Of a stretch of 64,000 bases of DNA, positions 44,754 through 53,613 are shown in pieces (position 1 is the first letter of the stretch; every line of letters starts with the position of its first letter). The notes beneath the pieces were generated by a model. The model was not told the origin of the DNA. It was given only the letters and a program-made list of their open reading frames with translations, and searched no databases. Source of the DNA: Streptosporangium lutulentum (lineage in GTDB: Bacteria > Actinomycetota > Actinomycetes > Streptosporangiales > Streptosporangiaceae); the NCBI RefSeq assembly GCF_030811455.1, contig NZ_JAUSQU010000001.1, forward strand, positions 4,526,001-4,590,000, in the 5' to 3' direction. The position numbers and the translations under genes were made by a program.

Positions 44754-44942
44754 TCAGCGAGAGTCCAACGCCATGAGGACGGTCAGGCCGACGACATGGA
44801 TCAGCACAACGAGCACAACGAGGAAGATGAACACGAACTTCGCCGGTCCGTGCTCGAAGGTGCTGCCCTCTTTCAGCGCGGGCCTCTGCGCCTGCCGGTC
44901 GGCGATCCGCTCTTCCAGGGTCTTTCGCTTCTCACGAGCCAT
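44754..44942 (-). CDS. Small single-pass membrane protein
   Basis: A 62-residue protein: a basic, charged N-terminal half (EKRKTLEERIADRQAQRP) and one C-terminal membrane helix (FVFIFLVVLVVLIHVVGLTV). No family recognised. It starts 36 bases after the ArsR stop on the same strand and may be part of that unit. Function unknown. Confidence 0.6.
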   Translation of the reverse strand: MAREKRKTLEERIADRQAQRPALKEGSTFEHGPAKFVFIFLVVLVVLIHVVGLTVLMALDSR

Positions 44943-44978
44943 GACGGTCCCAGGGTCGAAGTGAGTGATCGGCCTTGT

Positions 44979-45320
44979 TCACCCGCGAGCCTCCGCGCGC
45001 AGTTCGGCGAGCAGTTCGCCCTGATCGGCCAGCAACTCGGTCAGGATGCGTCGTGCCGCGAACATCAGATCGGCCACATCCGCGGTGGACAAGGCGTACA
45101 CGACAGTGGCACCCTCTCGTGTGGCGGTCACTATCCCGGCGCGCCGCAGCACCGCCAGTTGCTGAGACAGGCTGGAGGCCTCGATATCGATCGCGCTCAG
45201 AAGGTCCCGGACCGGCAGGGGACCGTCCTGGAGCAGCTCCAGCACCTGGATGCGGGCCGGATGACCAAGGGTGCGAAAGAACTCCGCCTTGGCCTGGTAC
45301 AGCGGCACCGGCATGATCAC
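44979..45320 (-). CDS. ArsR-family transcriptional regulator
   Basis: A 113-residue winged-helix protein: FFRTLGHPARIQVLELL, then LLSAIDIEASSLSQQLAVLRRAGIV and TREGATVVYALS. No cysteine-rich metal site is visible, so the signal may not be a metal. The GTG start overlaps the upstream small gene's stop (GTGA); an ATG two codons later has a gggg run five bases before it and is an alternative. It is likely autoregulated from the dyad upstream of its partner gene. Confidence 0.88.
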   Translation of the reverse strand: MIMPVPLYQAKAEFFRTLGHPARIQVLELLQDGPLPVRDLLSAIDIEASSLSQQLAVLRRAGIVTATREGATVVYALSTADVADLMFAARRILTELLADQGELLAELRAEARG

Positions 45321-45511
45321 CCCACCTCACCGGCAGGCGTGTCGGCCGCGTACCGCACGTCGACGCCATGCCGATCGGCGAGGCGCAGCAGGTTCTCCAA
45401 CCGTCCGGACAGGACCTCCACCGCGCGGGTGCCGAACGCCTCGCGCAGGAGTCCCAGTTCGGCGTCGACGTCGTCGACGCGTGCGCGGAGCTCCGCCGCA
45501 AACTCGCTCAT
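45317..45511 (-). CDS. Small hypothetical protein coupled to ArsR
   Basis: A 64-residue acidic, helical protein (FAAELRARVDDVDAELGLLREAF) with heptad-like leucines suggesting a coiled coil. No family recognised. The ATG at 45511 follows a gaggc site; a longer frame from 45592 is possible. Its stop overlaps the arsR-type start, so the two are co-translated. Confidence 0.55.
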   Translation of the reverse strand: MSEFAAELRARVDDVDAELGLLREAFGTRAVEVLSGRLENLLRLADRHGVDVRYAADTPAGEVG

Positions 45512-45590
45512 GCCTCGCTCTTCCCCGCGCATCAGATCACCTGGCGGCGTCCGATCGGTGAACGCCGCTAACCATGATGTGGCAAATTGC

Positions 45591-45607
45591 ATAATTCTTC
45601 AAATCAT
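45591..45607. promoter_or_regulatory. Candidate ArsR operator
   Basis: ataatt-cttca-aatcat, an imperfect dyad in an AT-rich patch upstream of the two-gene ArsR unit, flanked by a cataat direct repeat (45590 and 45605). ArsR/SmtB sites are often dyads of this size. Confidence 0.4.
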
Positions 45608-45829
45608 AATGACGTTGGGTATGATGGCGAAGGCCGTTTTCCACAACGCTCGCGGGCAGCTCAGACCCGGTCAACGACGGGTTGGCTGCGAAGCCGGGCG
45701 TGTGGCAGGGTGCGGCTGCTGACAGGTTAGGACTGATCTACAGTGTCAGCCTGGACCAGGCGGCAGCTCGGACAGTGATACGGACAGCGACGAGAGGTCG
45801 AGCACGACCTGCATGAGGGAGTACAGCCA

Positions 45830-45997
45830 ATGGGGCGGGGTCGATCGAAGGCGAAGCAGACAAAGGTCGCGCGTGAGCTGAAGTACAGCAGCCACGGTAT
45901 CGATCTTGAGCGGTTGCGTAAGGAGCTCGGCGGTGACAATCCCCCGCTGGACAGCAAGGTCGAAGACCCTGCCTCCGGGCGGGTCGATGAAAGATAA
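45830..45997 (+). CDS. DUF3073 family protein
   Basis: A 55-residue basic protein opening MGRGRSKAKQTKVARELKYS, the signature of the actinobacterial DUF3073 family, followed by an acidic tail. A gaggga Shine-Dalgarno lies about nine bases before the ATG. The family is widespread and short in high-GC actinomycetes; its function is unknown, though the basic N-terminus suggests nucleic-acid or ribosome contact. A longer frame on the opposite strand is its shadow. Confidence 0.88.
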   Translation: MGRGRSKAKQTKVARELKYSSHGIDLERLRKELGGDNPPLDSKVEDPASGRVDER

Positions 45998-46274
45998 CCC
46001 GTACAACCCGTAAGGGAAGGCCGCGGCGGCGTCGTACGACACACCGTCATCCGCCGGTGGTCGAGTTTCGCTGATCTTCACCTGCTTTCACGGTCATCGC
46101 ATGTGCCACCGCGAAAAGCCTGGAGAGATCTTCCACGCACCAGGTCAGGCCCGGACGGCTCGTCTGCCCACGCGTGCGTTCCGATCCACCTGAACGGCGG
46201 GTCGATCTCGCACGTATCCAGGTGGCGGTCGACGAGAGTGATCCGGCGACACCGCGGGCTCAGGACCTGAAACG
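45998..46274. other. Short gap between DUF3073 and der
   Basis: I see no gene. It contains the 3' flank of the DUF3073 gene and ends at the der-operon terminator. Confidence 0.4.
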
Positions 46275-46306
46275 ACGAACGGCCCGGCGCGCGCCGGGCC
46301 GTTCGT
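46275..46306 (-). terminator. Terminator of the der operon
   Basis: A perfect palindrome, acgaacggcccggcgc followed by its complement, ten bases past the der stop. Confidence 0.85.
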
Positions 46307-46315
46307 CATGAACCG

Positions 46316-47755
46316 CTACTTTTTCTTCTTCTGTCCCGAGCCCTGGCGCTGACGCTTCTCACGGATCTTCATCGTGACCTCGATGGGAGAGCCGGCGAAG
46401 CCGAACTCCTCGCGGATCCTGCGCTCGATGAAGCGGCGATACGTCTCCTCAAGGAATCCCGAGGTGAACAGCACGAACTTGGGCGGCTCCGTCGACGCCT
46501 GGGTGGCGAAGAGGATCTTGGGCTGCTTGCCGCCGCGGACCGGGGGCGGGGTGGCCGCGACCAGGTCGGTCAGGAAGGCGTTGAGGCGGGCCGTGGGAAC
46601 CCGGCTGGACCAGGACTTCAGAGCGGTCTCAAGCGCCGGGACGAGCCTGTCGACGTGCCAGCCGGTCTTGGCGGAGATGTTGGCCCGCAGCGCCCACGGA
46701 ACGCGGACGAGCTGACGGTCGATCTCCTTTTCCAGGTAGTAGCGGCGGTCCGCGTCGAGGAGATCCCACTTGTTGAACGCCACGACCATGCAACGGCCGG
46801 ACTCGATCACCAGCGAGATGATCCGCAGGTCCTGCTCCGTCAGCACCTCGCTGGCGTCGATCAGCACGACCGCGATCTCCGAGCGCTCCAGAGCCGCCCG
46901 GGTGCGCACGCTCGCGTAGAAGTCGGCGCCCTGCAGCTCGCGGTCACGCCGCCGGATACCCGCCGTGTCCACGAAGCGCCAGGGCTTGCCACCGAGCTCG
47001 ATCAGCTCGTCGACCGGGTCGCGGGTGGTGCCCGCCATCGGGTCGACGAGCACGCGCTCCTGGCCCGCGAGCTTGTTCAGCAGCGAGGACTTGCCCACGT
47101 TGGGCTTGCCGACCAGGGCGACCCTGCGCGGGCCGCGCTCGGCGCCGAAACGCTGCTTCGGCGTCTCCGGCAGCTTGTCCAGGATCACGTCCAGAAGATC
47201 ACCGCTGGAGCGTCCGTGCAGCGCCGAGACCGGCTGCGGCTCGCCCAGGCCGAGGGACCAGAGGCCGGTGGCCTCCAGCTCCATCTGCTGGTTGTCGACC
47301 TTGTTGGCGGCGAGGATGACCGGCTTGCCCGAACCGCGCAGCACATGGCCGACGATCTCGTCGGCGTCGGTCACGCCCACGATGGCGTCGGTCACGAACA
47401 GGATCACGTCGGCCAGCTCGGCCGCGATCTGCGCCTGTTCGGCGATCTTCAGCGCCATACCGGTGGCGTCGGGGTCCCAGCCGCCGGTGTCGACCACCGT
47501 GAAGCGGCGCCCACGCCAGGTGGCGTCGTAGGTGACCCGGTCGCGGGTCACGCCCGGAACGTCTTCCACGACCGCCTCGCGGCGGCCGATGATCCGGTTG
47601 ACCAGTGTGGACTTGCCCACGTTGGGGCGGCCCACCACGGCCACCACCGGCTGCGGATCGTTGTCGTACTCCGCTTCCTCAGAGCTTTCGTCGGTACCCA
47701 GATCGGCGAGCTCAGCGTCGATCCAGCCGTTGTCGTCGTCAATTTCCCCGGTCAC
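46316..47755 (-). CDS. der: Ribosome-assembly GTPase Der (EngA)
   Basis: A 479-residue protein with two tandem Era-like GTPase domains (first P-loop GRPNVGKST near residue 42, second GKPNVGKSS near 217) and a C-terminal KH-like domain, unique to Der. It is needed for 50S subunit maturation. An acidic N-terminal extension and a Lys-rich C-terminus (SGQKKKK) are typical of actinomycete versions. The GTG start overlaps the cmk stop (GTGA). Confidence 0.96.
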   Translation of the reverse strand: MTGEIDDDNGWIDAELADLGTDESSEEAEYDNDPQPVVAVVGRPNVGKSTLVNRIIGRREAVVEDVPGVTRDRVTYDATWRGRRFTVVDTGGWDPDATGMALKIAEQAQIAAELADVILFVTDAIVGVTDADEIVGHVLRGSGKPVILAANKVDNQQMELEATGLWSLGLGEPQPVSALHGRSSGDLLDVILDKLPETPKQRFGAERGPRRVALVGKPNVGKSSLLNKLAGQERVLVDPMAGTTRDPVDELIELGGKPWRFVDTAGIRRRDRELQGADFYASVRTRAALERSEIAVVLIDASEVLTEQDLRIISLVIESGRCMVVAFNKWDLLDADRRYYLEKEIDRQLVRVPWALRANISAKTGWHVDRLVPALETALKSWSSRVPTARLNAFLTDLVAATPPPVRGGKQPKILFATQASTEPPKFVLFTSGFLEETYRRFIERRIREEFGFAGSPIEVTMKIREKRQRQGSGQKKKK

Positions 47756-48408
47756 GCTTTTTCCTTAATCACACGTAGCACCGCCGCGATGACCTCTTCG
47801 AGGTTCAGCGCGGTGGTGTCCAGTTCGACGGCGTCGGCCGCCATCGCAAGCGGGTCGATCTTCCGCGTCGAGTCCAGGGTGTCGCGCCGGGCCATGGCGG
47901 CCTTCTGCGCGTCCACCGTGGTGCCGACCAGCTCCGCCGTACGGCGAAGTGCCCTGGCCTCCGCGCTCGCGGTCAGGTAGATCTTGACCGGCGCGTCGGG
48001 CGCCACCACCGTGCCGATGTCACGGCCCTCGACGACGATGCCGCCCAGGCCGATGATCTCACGCTGCTCGGCCACCAGACGGCGCCGTACCTCGGGCACG
48101 GCGCTGACCGCCGAGACGGCGGCGGTGACCTCGGAGGTGCGGATGGGACCCGCGGCGTCGGCTCCGTCCACCGCCACAGCGGGGGCGTCGGGATCGGTGC
48201 CCATCGTCAGGACCGGGTCGAGGGCCCTGGCGGCGATCGCCGCGGGATCGGTGAGGTCGACGCCCCGTTCGAGCATCCACCAGGTGACCGCCCTGTACAT
48301 CGCCCCGGTGTCGAGATAGCGCAGACCCAGCGCCCTCGCGACCCCGCGTGACGCACTCGACTTGCCCGATCCCGAAGGACCGTCCATGGCGACGACCAGT
48401 CCGGTCAC
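47752..48408 (-). CDS. cmk: Cytidylate kinase
   Basis: A 218-residue (d)CMP kinase with P-loop GPSGSGKSS, the [14 protein letters not shown] substrate block and [11 protein letters not shown], all cmk-specific. It phosphorylates CMP and dCMP. A gggagagg Shine-Dalgarno precedes the GTG start. Its overlap with der is the usual actinobacterial arrangement. Confidence 0.95.
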   Translation of the reverse strand: MTGLVVAMDGPSGSGKSSASRGVARALGLRYLDTGAMYRAVTWWMLERGVDLTDPAAIAARALDPVLTMGTDPDAPAVAVDGADAAGPIRTSEVTAAVSAVSAVPEVRRRLVAEQREIIGLGGIVVEGRDIGTVVAPDAPVKIYLTASAEARALRRTAELVGTTVDAQKAAMARRDTLDSTRKIDPLAMAADAVELDTTALNLEEVIAAVLRVIKEKA

Positions 48409-48608
48409 GACGCCTCTCCCTTACAGCCCGCTTCAGTTGTCCGTACGAGGCTACCGGGATCGGGGGAGGAACCACGCATCAAGCGATCAGGATCACCCGA
48501 TACGACGCCGGACCGGCCGGTTTCCGGCATACGCCCGATCATGCTCGGGAGGCCGGACCGGCCGGGACGCGCGAAAGGGACGCGACGGCGGGGGCGTGAA
48601 AAGGGGCG

Positions 48609-49694
48609 TCAGGGCAGGTGCCAGCCGCGCGAGCGCAGTGCCTCGGACAGCACGACCACCGCCTCGGGCTGCACGTAGAGGTCGGCGGCGCCCAGCGGCA
48701 GCCCCGGGGCGTGCTCCAGCCGGACGTCCTCGATGTTGACCCCCACCTCCTCGGCCGCCTGGAACAGGCGCGCCAGCTCGCCGGGGCGGTCGCCGATGAT
48801 GACCTGAACGGTCGCGTAGGTGCGCGCGGGACCGCCGTGCTTGCCGGGAATCCTGCTCGTGCCCGCGACACCCCGGTGGAGCAGCGCGGTGACCCCGTCC
48901 ATGACCCCGTCCATGGCGGCGGGACCGGCGGACTCCCGGAGCGAGGCCGCCACGGCGGCCAGGTCGGCGGCCACCGCCTCCAGCACCTCGGCCACCGGCA
49001 GCGCGTTGCCCGACAGGATCCCGGTCCACAGGCCCGGGTCGCTCGCCGCGATGCGCGTCACGTCGCGGACTCCCTGCCCGGCCAGGCCGAGCGCGGTGGC
49101 CGGCGCCTCGGCGAGCCGGGCGGCCACCGCGGAGGCGGTCACGTGCGGGGCGTGCGAGACGAGCGCGACGGCCCTGTCGTGCTCCGCGGCGCCGACCCTG
49201 ACCGCCTCGCCGCCGCAGAGCTTGATGAGCCCGTACAGGGCCTCCACGGCGTCGGGTGAGGTCTCCTCCGCCGGGCACAGGGCCCACGGACGCCCGAGGA
49301 ACAGGTCCGCGCGGGCGGCCGCGGGCCCCGAACGCTCCCGGCCCGCGAGGGGGTGCCCGGCCGCGTAGGTGCTCAGGTCGCAGCCGAGGCTCGCGGCCTG
49401 CTGGAGCGGGAGCACCTTGACGCTGGCCACATCGGTGTAGAAGCGGGCCGCCCCGGCCCGCTGGAGCTCGGCGAGCCGGGCGGCGACCCCCTGCGGCGGG
49501 ACCGCGATGACCGCGAGGTCGACGGTCAGCCCGTCGACCCACTCGGTGCCCGCGCCCAGCTCCCGCGCCAGCCGTACGGCTCCCGCGTCGCGGTCGGCGA
49601 GGTAGACGGTGACATCCTGCTCGCGGAGGGCCAGGGCGATCGAGGTGCCGATCAGGCCCGTACCGACGACGAGGACACTCTCGAGGCCGCTCAC
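48609..49694 (-). CDS. tyrA: Prephenate dehydrogenase
   Basis: A 361-residue TyrA with N-terminal NAD-binding GTGLIGTSIALAL, substrate motif AGHPLAGRERSG and a C-terminal ACT domain (VQVIIGDRPGELARLFQAAE) for tyrosine feedback. It oxidatively decarboxylates prephenate to hydroxyphenylpyruvate. The GTG at 49694 is chosen for its aaggag Shine-Dalgarno; longer in-frame starts at 49727 and 49760 run into aroH. It lies 49 bases after aroH, so chorismate is channelled by neighbouring enzymes. Confidence 0.92.
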   Translation of the reverse strand: MSGLESVLVVGTGLIGTSIALALREQDVTVYLADRDAGAVRLARELGAGTEWVDGLTVDLAVIAVPPQGVAARLAELQRAGAARFYTDVASVKVLPLQQAASLGCDLSTYAAGHPLAGRERSGPAAARADLFLGRPWALCPAEETSPDAVEALYGLIKLCGGEAVRVGAAEHDRAVALVSHAPHVTASAVAARLAEAPATALGLAGQGVRDVTRIAASDPGLWTGILSGNALPVAEVLEAVAADLAAVAASLRESAGPAAMDGVMDGVTALLHRGVAGTSRIPGKHGGPARTYATVQVIIGDRPGELARLFQAAEEVGVNIEDVRLEHAPGLPLGAADLYVQPEAVVVLSEALRSRGWHLP

Positions 49695-49743
49695 TCGTGC
49701 TCCTTGGAGGTGGAAACGCAGCGACATGCCGGGCTCACCGGGA

Positions 49744-50103
49744 TCACTGAGCGATGTCAACGCGCAGGGCCACCGCGCCGCGCAGGTAGACGTGCTGGAT
49801 CTCGTGCCGCGGCCTGTCGACGTCCACGTGGGCCATCAGCCGTACGACATGGGGCAGCGCGCCCGGGACGTCGATCTCGGACGCGCAGATCAGCGGAACG
49901 TCGTGGAAGCCGAGCTTGCGGGCGGCGAGGGCCGGGAACTCGGCGGTCAGGTCCGGCGTGGCCGTGAAGATCACACTGATCACGTCGTCGGTGGTGAGGT
50001 TGTTGCGCCCCATCACCTCGGTCACCAGTTCGGTGACTCCGGCCAGGATCGCGTTACGGTCGTTGCCCTCGACCTGGATCGCACCGCGGATCGCCCTCAC
50101 CAT
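49744..50103 (-). CDS. aroH: Chorismate mutase, AroH class
   Basis: A 119-residue trimeric AroH-type mutase, not the helical AroQ type. Conserved pieces are VRAIRGAIQVE, TATPDLTAEFPALAARKLG, VPLICASEIDV with the catalytic glutamate, and IQHVYLRGAVALR. It converts chorismate to prephenate for the adjacent TyrA. A ggaggaac Shine-Dalgarno precedes the ATG. Confidence 0.95.
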   Translation of the reverse strand: MVRAIRGAIQVEGNDRNAILAGVTELVTEVMGRNNLTTDDVISVIFTATPDLTAEFPALAARKLGFHDVPLICASEIDVPGALPHVVRLMAHVDVDRPRHEIQHVYLRGAVALRVDIAQ

Positions 50104-50123
50104 CGCCGTTCCTCCATATCACT

Positions 50124-50156
50124 CACGCCGGGCCGTCCGACGGACGGCCCGGCGTG
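50124..50156 (-). terminator. Terminator after rluB
   Basis: A 16-base stem cacgccgggccgtccg / cggacggcccggcgtg around a single base, 26 bases past the rluB stop and before aroH. Confidence 0.8.
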
Positions 50157-50181
50157 TTCCGAACATGTGTATTACGGAAGG

Positions 50182-52203
50182 TTACAGGCCGACGGCGGCA
50201 TAGAGCTCGCCGACCTCCTTGAGGGTCAGCGCGCGGAGTGTGCCGGGCTTGAGGCGACCGAGCTTGACCGGGCCGAACTCGATGCGGGCCAGGTCGATGA
50301 CCGGGTGCCCGACCTCCTCCAGCATGCGGCGCACGATGTGCTTGCGCCCCTCGTGCAGGACGATCTCCACCAGGGCCTGCTGCCCGTGCTCCTGGACCAG
50401 GGCGAAGGAGTCGGCCTTGGCGATGCCGTCCTCCAGCTCGACGCCCTGCTTCAGGCGGCGGGCCAGATCGCGCTCGATCCGGCCGGGCACCTTCGCCCAG
50501 TACTTCTTCTGCACGCCGTAGCTCGGGTGGGTGAGCCGGTTGGCCAGCTCGCCGTCGTTGGTGAGCAGGATGAGACCCTCGGTCTCGGTGTCCAGGCGGC
50601 CCACGTGGAAGAGCCGCTCGGTGCGGTCGGCCACGAAGTCCGCCAGCGAGGGGCGGCCGTCGGGGTCGGACATGGTGCTGACGACGCCGATCGGCTTGTT
50701 GATGGCGAGGTAGACCAGGTCGGGCATGGTCGGCAGGCGCTTGCCGTCCACGTGGATGACCTGCCTGGCCGGGTCGACCCGGGCGCCGAAGCGGCGGACC
50801 ACCTGGCCGTCGACCGTCACCCTGCCGTCACCGATCATGTCCTCGCAGGCCCGGCGGCTGGCCACGCCCGCCTGGGCGAGGACCTTCTGCAGCCGGACGC
50901 CGTCCGGGACCTCGGTGGTGTCGCGCTCGTCGGTGTAGTCGCGGTCGTAGAAATCGTCGTCCCGCTTGGGCTGACGGGCGGTCTTGAACCGGTCGTTCTC
51001 GATCGTGCCCGGCCTGAGCGGAGCCTTCGCGACGGGACCGCGGTTGGCGGGGGTACGGCGCTCGCCGAACCCTCCGGCCCGGTTGCCGCCGATCGTCTGG
51101 ACCCCGTCCCTGCTCCCGGTCTTGCCGAAGCGGCCACGGGAACCTCCGGCCGGCGCGCCGGTGCGGCCGCGATCGGAGCCGGTCCGTCCCCGCGAGCCGT
51201 CCCGGTCCGCGCGGAAGCCACCGCGGTCGTCCTGACGCGGGCCGTCGGAACGGAACCCGCCCTGCGAACCACCGCGGGATCCGCCTGCCGGACCACCGCG
51301 GTCGTCACGGCGCGGAGCGTCGGAACGGTACCCGCCCTGCGACCCGCCGCGGTCGTCCCGGCGCGGGGCATCGGAACGGAACCCGCCACGGTCATCCCGG
51401 CGCGGGGCGTCCGAACGGAAACCCTCACGGTCGTCCCGGCGCGGGCCGTCGGAGCGGTAACCGCCCTGCGAACCACCCGAAGACCTGCCGAAGGAGCTAC
51501 GCGAACCATCGCGGTCCGCACGGAACCCACCACCGCGGTCATCACGACGCGGGCCGTCCGAGCGGAACCCGCCCTGCGAACCACCGGACTGCGACCCGCC
51601 ACGGGACCCGCCGGACTGGGAACCACCACGGAAGCCACCGGACGAGGAACCGCCCCTGGAGGAACCGCCCCGGAATCCACCGGACTGCGAGCCCCCACGC
51701 GATCCGCCGAACGAGGACCCGCCGCGGTCGTCGCGGCGCGGGCCGTCGGAGCGGTACCCGCCCTGCGACCCGCCGCGGTCGTCCCGGCGCGGGGCATCGG
51801 AACGGAACCCGCCACGGTCATCCCGGCGCGGGGCGTCCGAACGGAAACCCTCACGGTCGTCCCGGCGCGGGCCGTCGGAGCGGTAACCGCCCTGCGAACC
51901 ACCCGAAGACCTGCCGAAGGAGCTACGCGAACCATCGCGGTCCGCACGGAACCCACCACCGCGGTCATCACGACGCGGGCCGTCCGAGCGGAACCCGCCC
52001 TGCGAACCACCGGACTGCGACCCGCCACGGGACCCGCCGGACTGGGAACCACCACGGAAGCCACCGGACGAGGAACCGCCCCTGGAGGAACCGCCCCGGA
52101 ATCCACCGGACTGCGAGCCCCCACGGGAACTGCCACCGCGCGGGGCTCCGCCACGGCCTTGACCGCGTCCATCACCGGACGGGGTACTGCGCCTGTTGTT
52201 CAC
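50182..52203 (-). CDS. rluB: RluB/RsuA-family 23S pseudouridine synthase with giant repeat tail
   Basis: A 673-residue protein. Residues 435 to the end are a normal RluB enzyme: S4 RNA-binding domain (GVRLQKVLAQAGVASRRACE) and a synthase domain whose catalytic Asp538 is in GRLDTETEG. It makes a pseudouridine in 23S rRNA. Residues 1 to about 434 are a low-complexity tail of Gly, Ser, Arg and Asp repeats (GGSQSGG, RSDGPRRDDRGG), longer than I expect for this family. A 142-residue block occurs twice in tandem. The GTG start overlaps the scpB stop by one base and has gaggag eight bases upstream. Confidence 0.93.
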   Translation of the reverse strand: MNNRRSTPSGDGRGQGRGGAPRGGSSRGGSQSGGFRGGSSRGGSSSGGFRGGSQSGGSRGGSQSGGSQGGFRSDGPRRDDRGGGFRADRDGSRSSFGRSSGGSQGGYRSDGPRRDDREGFRSDAPRRDDRGGFRSDAPRRDDRGGSQGGYRSDGPRRDDRGGSSFGGSRGGSQSGGFRGGSSRGGSSSGGFRGGSQSGGSRGGSQSGGSQGGFRSDGPRRDDRGGGFRADRDGSRSSFGRSSGGSQGGYRSDGPRRDDREGFRSDAPRRDDRGGFRSDAPRRDDRGGSQGGYRSDAPRRDDRGGPAGGSRGGSQGGFRSDGPRQDDRGGFRADRDGSRGRTGSDRGRTGAPAGGSRGRFGKTGSRDGVQTIGGNRAGGFGERRTPANRGPVAKAPLRPGTIENDRFKTARQPKRDDDFYDRDYTDERDTTEVPDGVRLQKVLAQAGVASRRACEDMIGDGRVTVDGQVVRRFGARVDPARQVIHVDGKRLPTMPDLVYLAINKPIGVVSTMSDPDGRPSLADFVADRTERLFHVGRLDTETEGLILLTNDGELANRLTHPSYGVQKKYWAKVPGRIERDLARRLKQGVELEDGIAKADSFALVQEHGQQALVEIVLHEGRKHIVRRMLEEVGHPVIDLARIEFGPVKLGRLKPGTLRALTLKEVGELYAAVGL
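51327..52125. repeat. Near-perfect tandem duplication inside rluB
   Basis: Bases 51327-51699 reappear at 51753-52125, offset 426 bases (142 codons). I compared the two copies by eye along their whole length and found no difference. The frame is preserved, and each copy itself holds shorter gcggtcgtcccggcgcgg-type repeats. Confidence 0.85.
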
Positions 52204-52760
52204 TACTTCTGCTCCTCTAGGGATTCCATGTCGTCGGGCAGGAACGGTGCCAGCTGGGGAAGCTCATCGAGATCCCGCAGGCCCATCCGCTCGAGAAAAT
52301 ACGAACTTGTCCGGTAGAGCACGGCTTGGCTCTCCGGTTCGGTGCCGGCCTCTTCGACCAGCCCCCTGGTCATCAGCGTGCGCATGACACCGTCGCTGTT
52401 GACACCTCGGATGGCCGCCACCCGAGCCCGGCTGACCGGTTGCCGGTAGGCGACCACGGCCAGGGTCTCCAGGGCGGCCTGGGTGAGCCGCGTCTGCTGG
52501 CCGTCGCGGACGAACCGCTCTACGAGCGTCGCATACTCGGCTCGCGTGTAGAACCGCCAGCCGCCCGCGACCTCTCTGAGATCAAAACCTCGGCCGGACG
52601 CGGTGTATTCCGCCGAAAGCTCACGAAGCGCCGTGCTGATCTCCTGGGTGGGCCGTTCCAGCACCTGGGCGAGGGTCACCTCGGCGACCGGTTCGTCGAC
52701 CACCAGCAGGATGGCCTCCAACCCGGCGCGCAGGTCCGGCTCGGGTGCCGTGTCAGTCAT
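52203..52760 (-). CDS. scpB: Chromosome segregation/condensation protein ScpB
   Basis: A 185-residue winged-helix kleisin-binding protein (EAILLVVDEPVAEVTLAQVL, TLAVVAYRQPVSRARVAAIRGVN). With ScpA and SMC it forms the bacterial condensin. The ATG starts inside scpA with an eight-base overlap. Confidence 0.95.
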   Translation of the reverse strand: MTDTAPEPDLRAGLEAILLVVDEPVAEVTLAQVLERPTQEISTALRELSAEYTASGRGFDLREVAGGWRFYTRAEYATLVERFVRDGQQTRLTQAALETLAVVAYRQPVSRARVAAIRGVNSDGVMRTLMTRGLVEEAGTEPESQAVLYRTSSYFLERMGLRDLDELPQLAPFLPDDMESLEEQK

Positions 52761-53577
52761 CAGCGGGTTCTCTCTTCATGCTCTCGTCGTAGTCGTCGGC
52801 CACGGCGACGTCCCCGTCGTCGCTGCCGGTCCAGGTCACGTGCAGTTCCCCGAGAGGCTCCACCTGCTCGAAGGAGACGGCCGCTTCCCGGTAGAGCTCA
52901 AGGACGGCCAGGAAACGCGCGACGACCTCGAAAGTGCCGGTGCAGTCGGAGGTGAGGGCCCGGAAGGTCGCCCTGCGCACCCGTCGCAGTCGCTCGACCA
53001 GGATAACCGCCTGATCGCGGACATTGGCGAGTGGTTGGTAGATGTGGGCCACCGAAACCGACGGCGGGGTCCTGGGGGCGAAGGCCCGCCGGGCGATCTC
53101 GGCGAGACGGTCGGGGCCGATGCCCAGGATCAGCTCGGGCAGGAGGTTGGCGAACTGGGCCTCCATCGGCACGGTCCTGGGGAAGCGCAGGGCCTCGTCG
53201 GCCAGCCGGCCGGAGAAGACCTTCACGACCTCCTTGTAGGCCCGGTACTGCAGGAGTCGGGCGAACAGCAGGTCGCGGGCCTCCAGCAGGGCGAGGTCCT
53301 CCTCGTCGTCGACCTCGCCCGACGGCAGCAGCCTGGCCGCCTTGAGATCGAGCAGGGTCGCCGCGACGAGCAGGAAGTGACTCGTCTGGTCCAGGTCCCA
53401 CTCCGGGCCCCTGGCCCGGATGTAGGCGATGAACTCGTCGGTCACCTGGCTGAGCGAGACCTCGGTGATGTCCAGCTTGTGCTTGGAGATCAGACCGAGC
53501 AGGAGGTCGAAAGGCCCCTCGAAGACCTCCAGATGCACCCTGAAGGTGTCACTGTCGGTCTGCGGCTGCTCGGTCAT
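52753..53577 (-). CDS. scpA: Chromosome segregation/condensation protein ScpA
   Basis: A 274-residue kleisin: N-terminal FEGPFDLLLGLISKHKLDITEVSLSQ in the standard register and a C-terminal winged helix. It bridges the SMC heads. The ATG at 53577 follows ggaggg at close spacing; a TTG at 53607 is the alternative. Confidence 0.95.
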   Translation of the reverse strand: MTEQPQTDSDTFRVHLEVFEGPFDLLLGLISKHKLDITEVSLSQVTDEFIAYIRARGPEWDLDQTSHFLLVAATLLDLKAARLLPSGEVDDEEDLALLEARDLLFARLLQYRAYKEVVKVFSGRLADEALRFPRTVPMEAQFANLLPELILGIGPDRLAEIARRAFAPRTPPSVSVAHIYQPLANVRDQAVILVERLRRVRRATFRALTSDCTGTFEVVARFLAVLELYREAAVSFEQVEPLGELHVTWTGSDDGDVAVADDYDESMKREPADD

Positions 53578-53613
53578 CCCTCCATTGTCCCGCAGACGGG
53601 ACCACAATCACCG

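Noticed and set aside
45746-46081. 111-residue leftward frame
   Set aside because: Opposes the recognised DUF3073 gene, which has a proper ribosome site.
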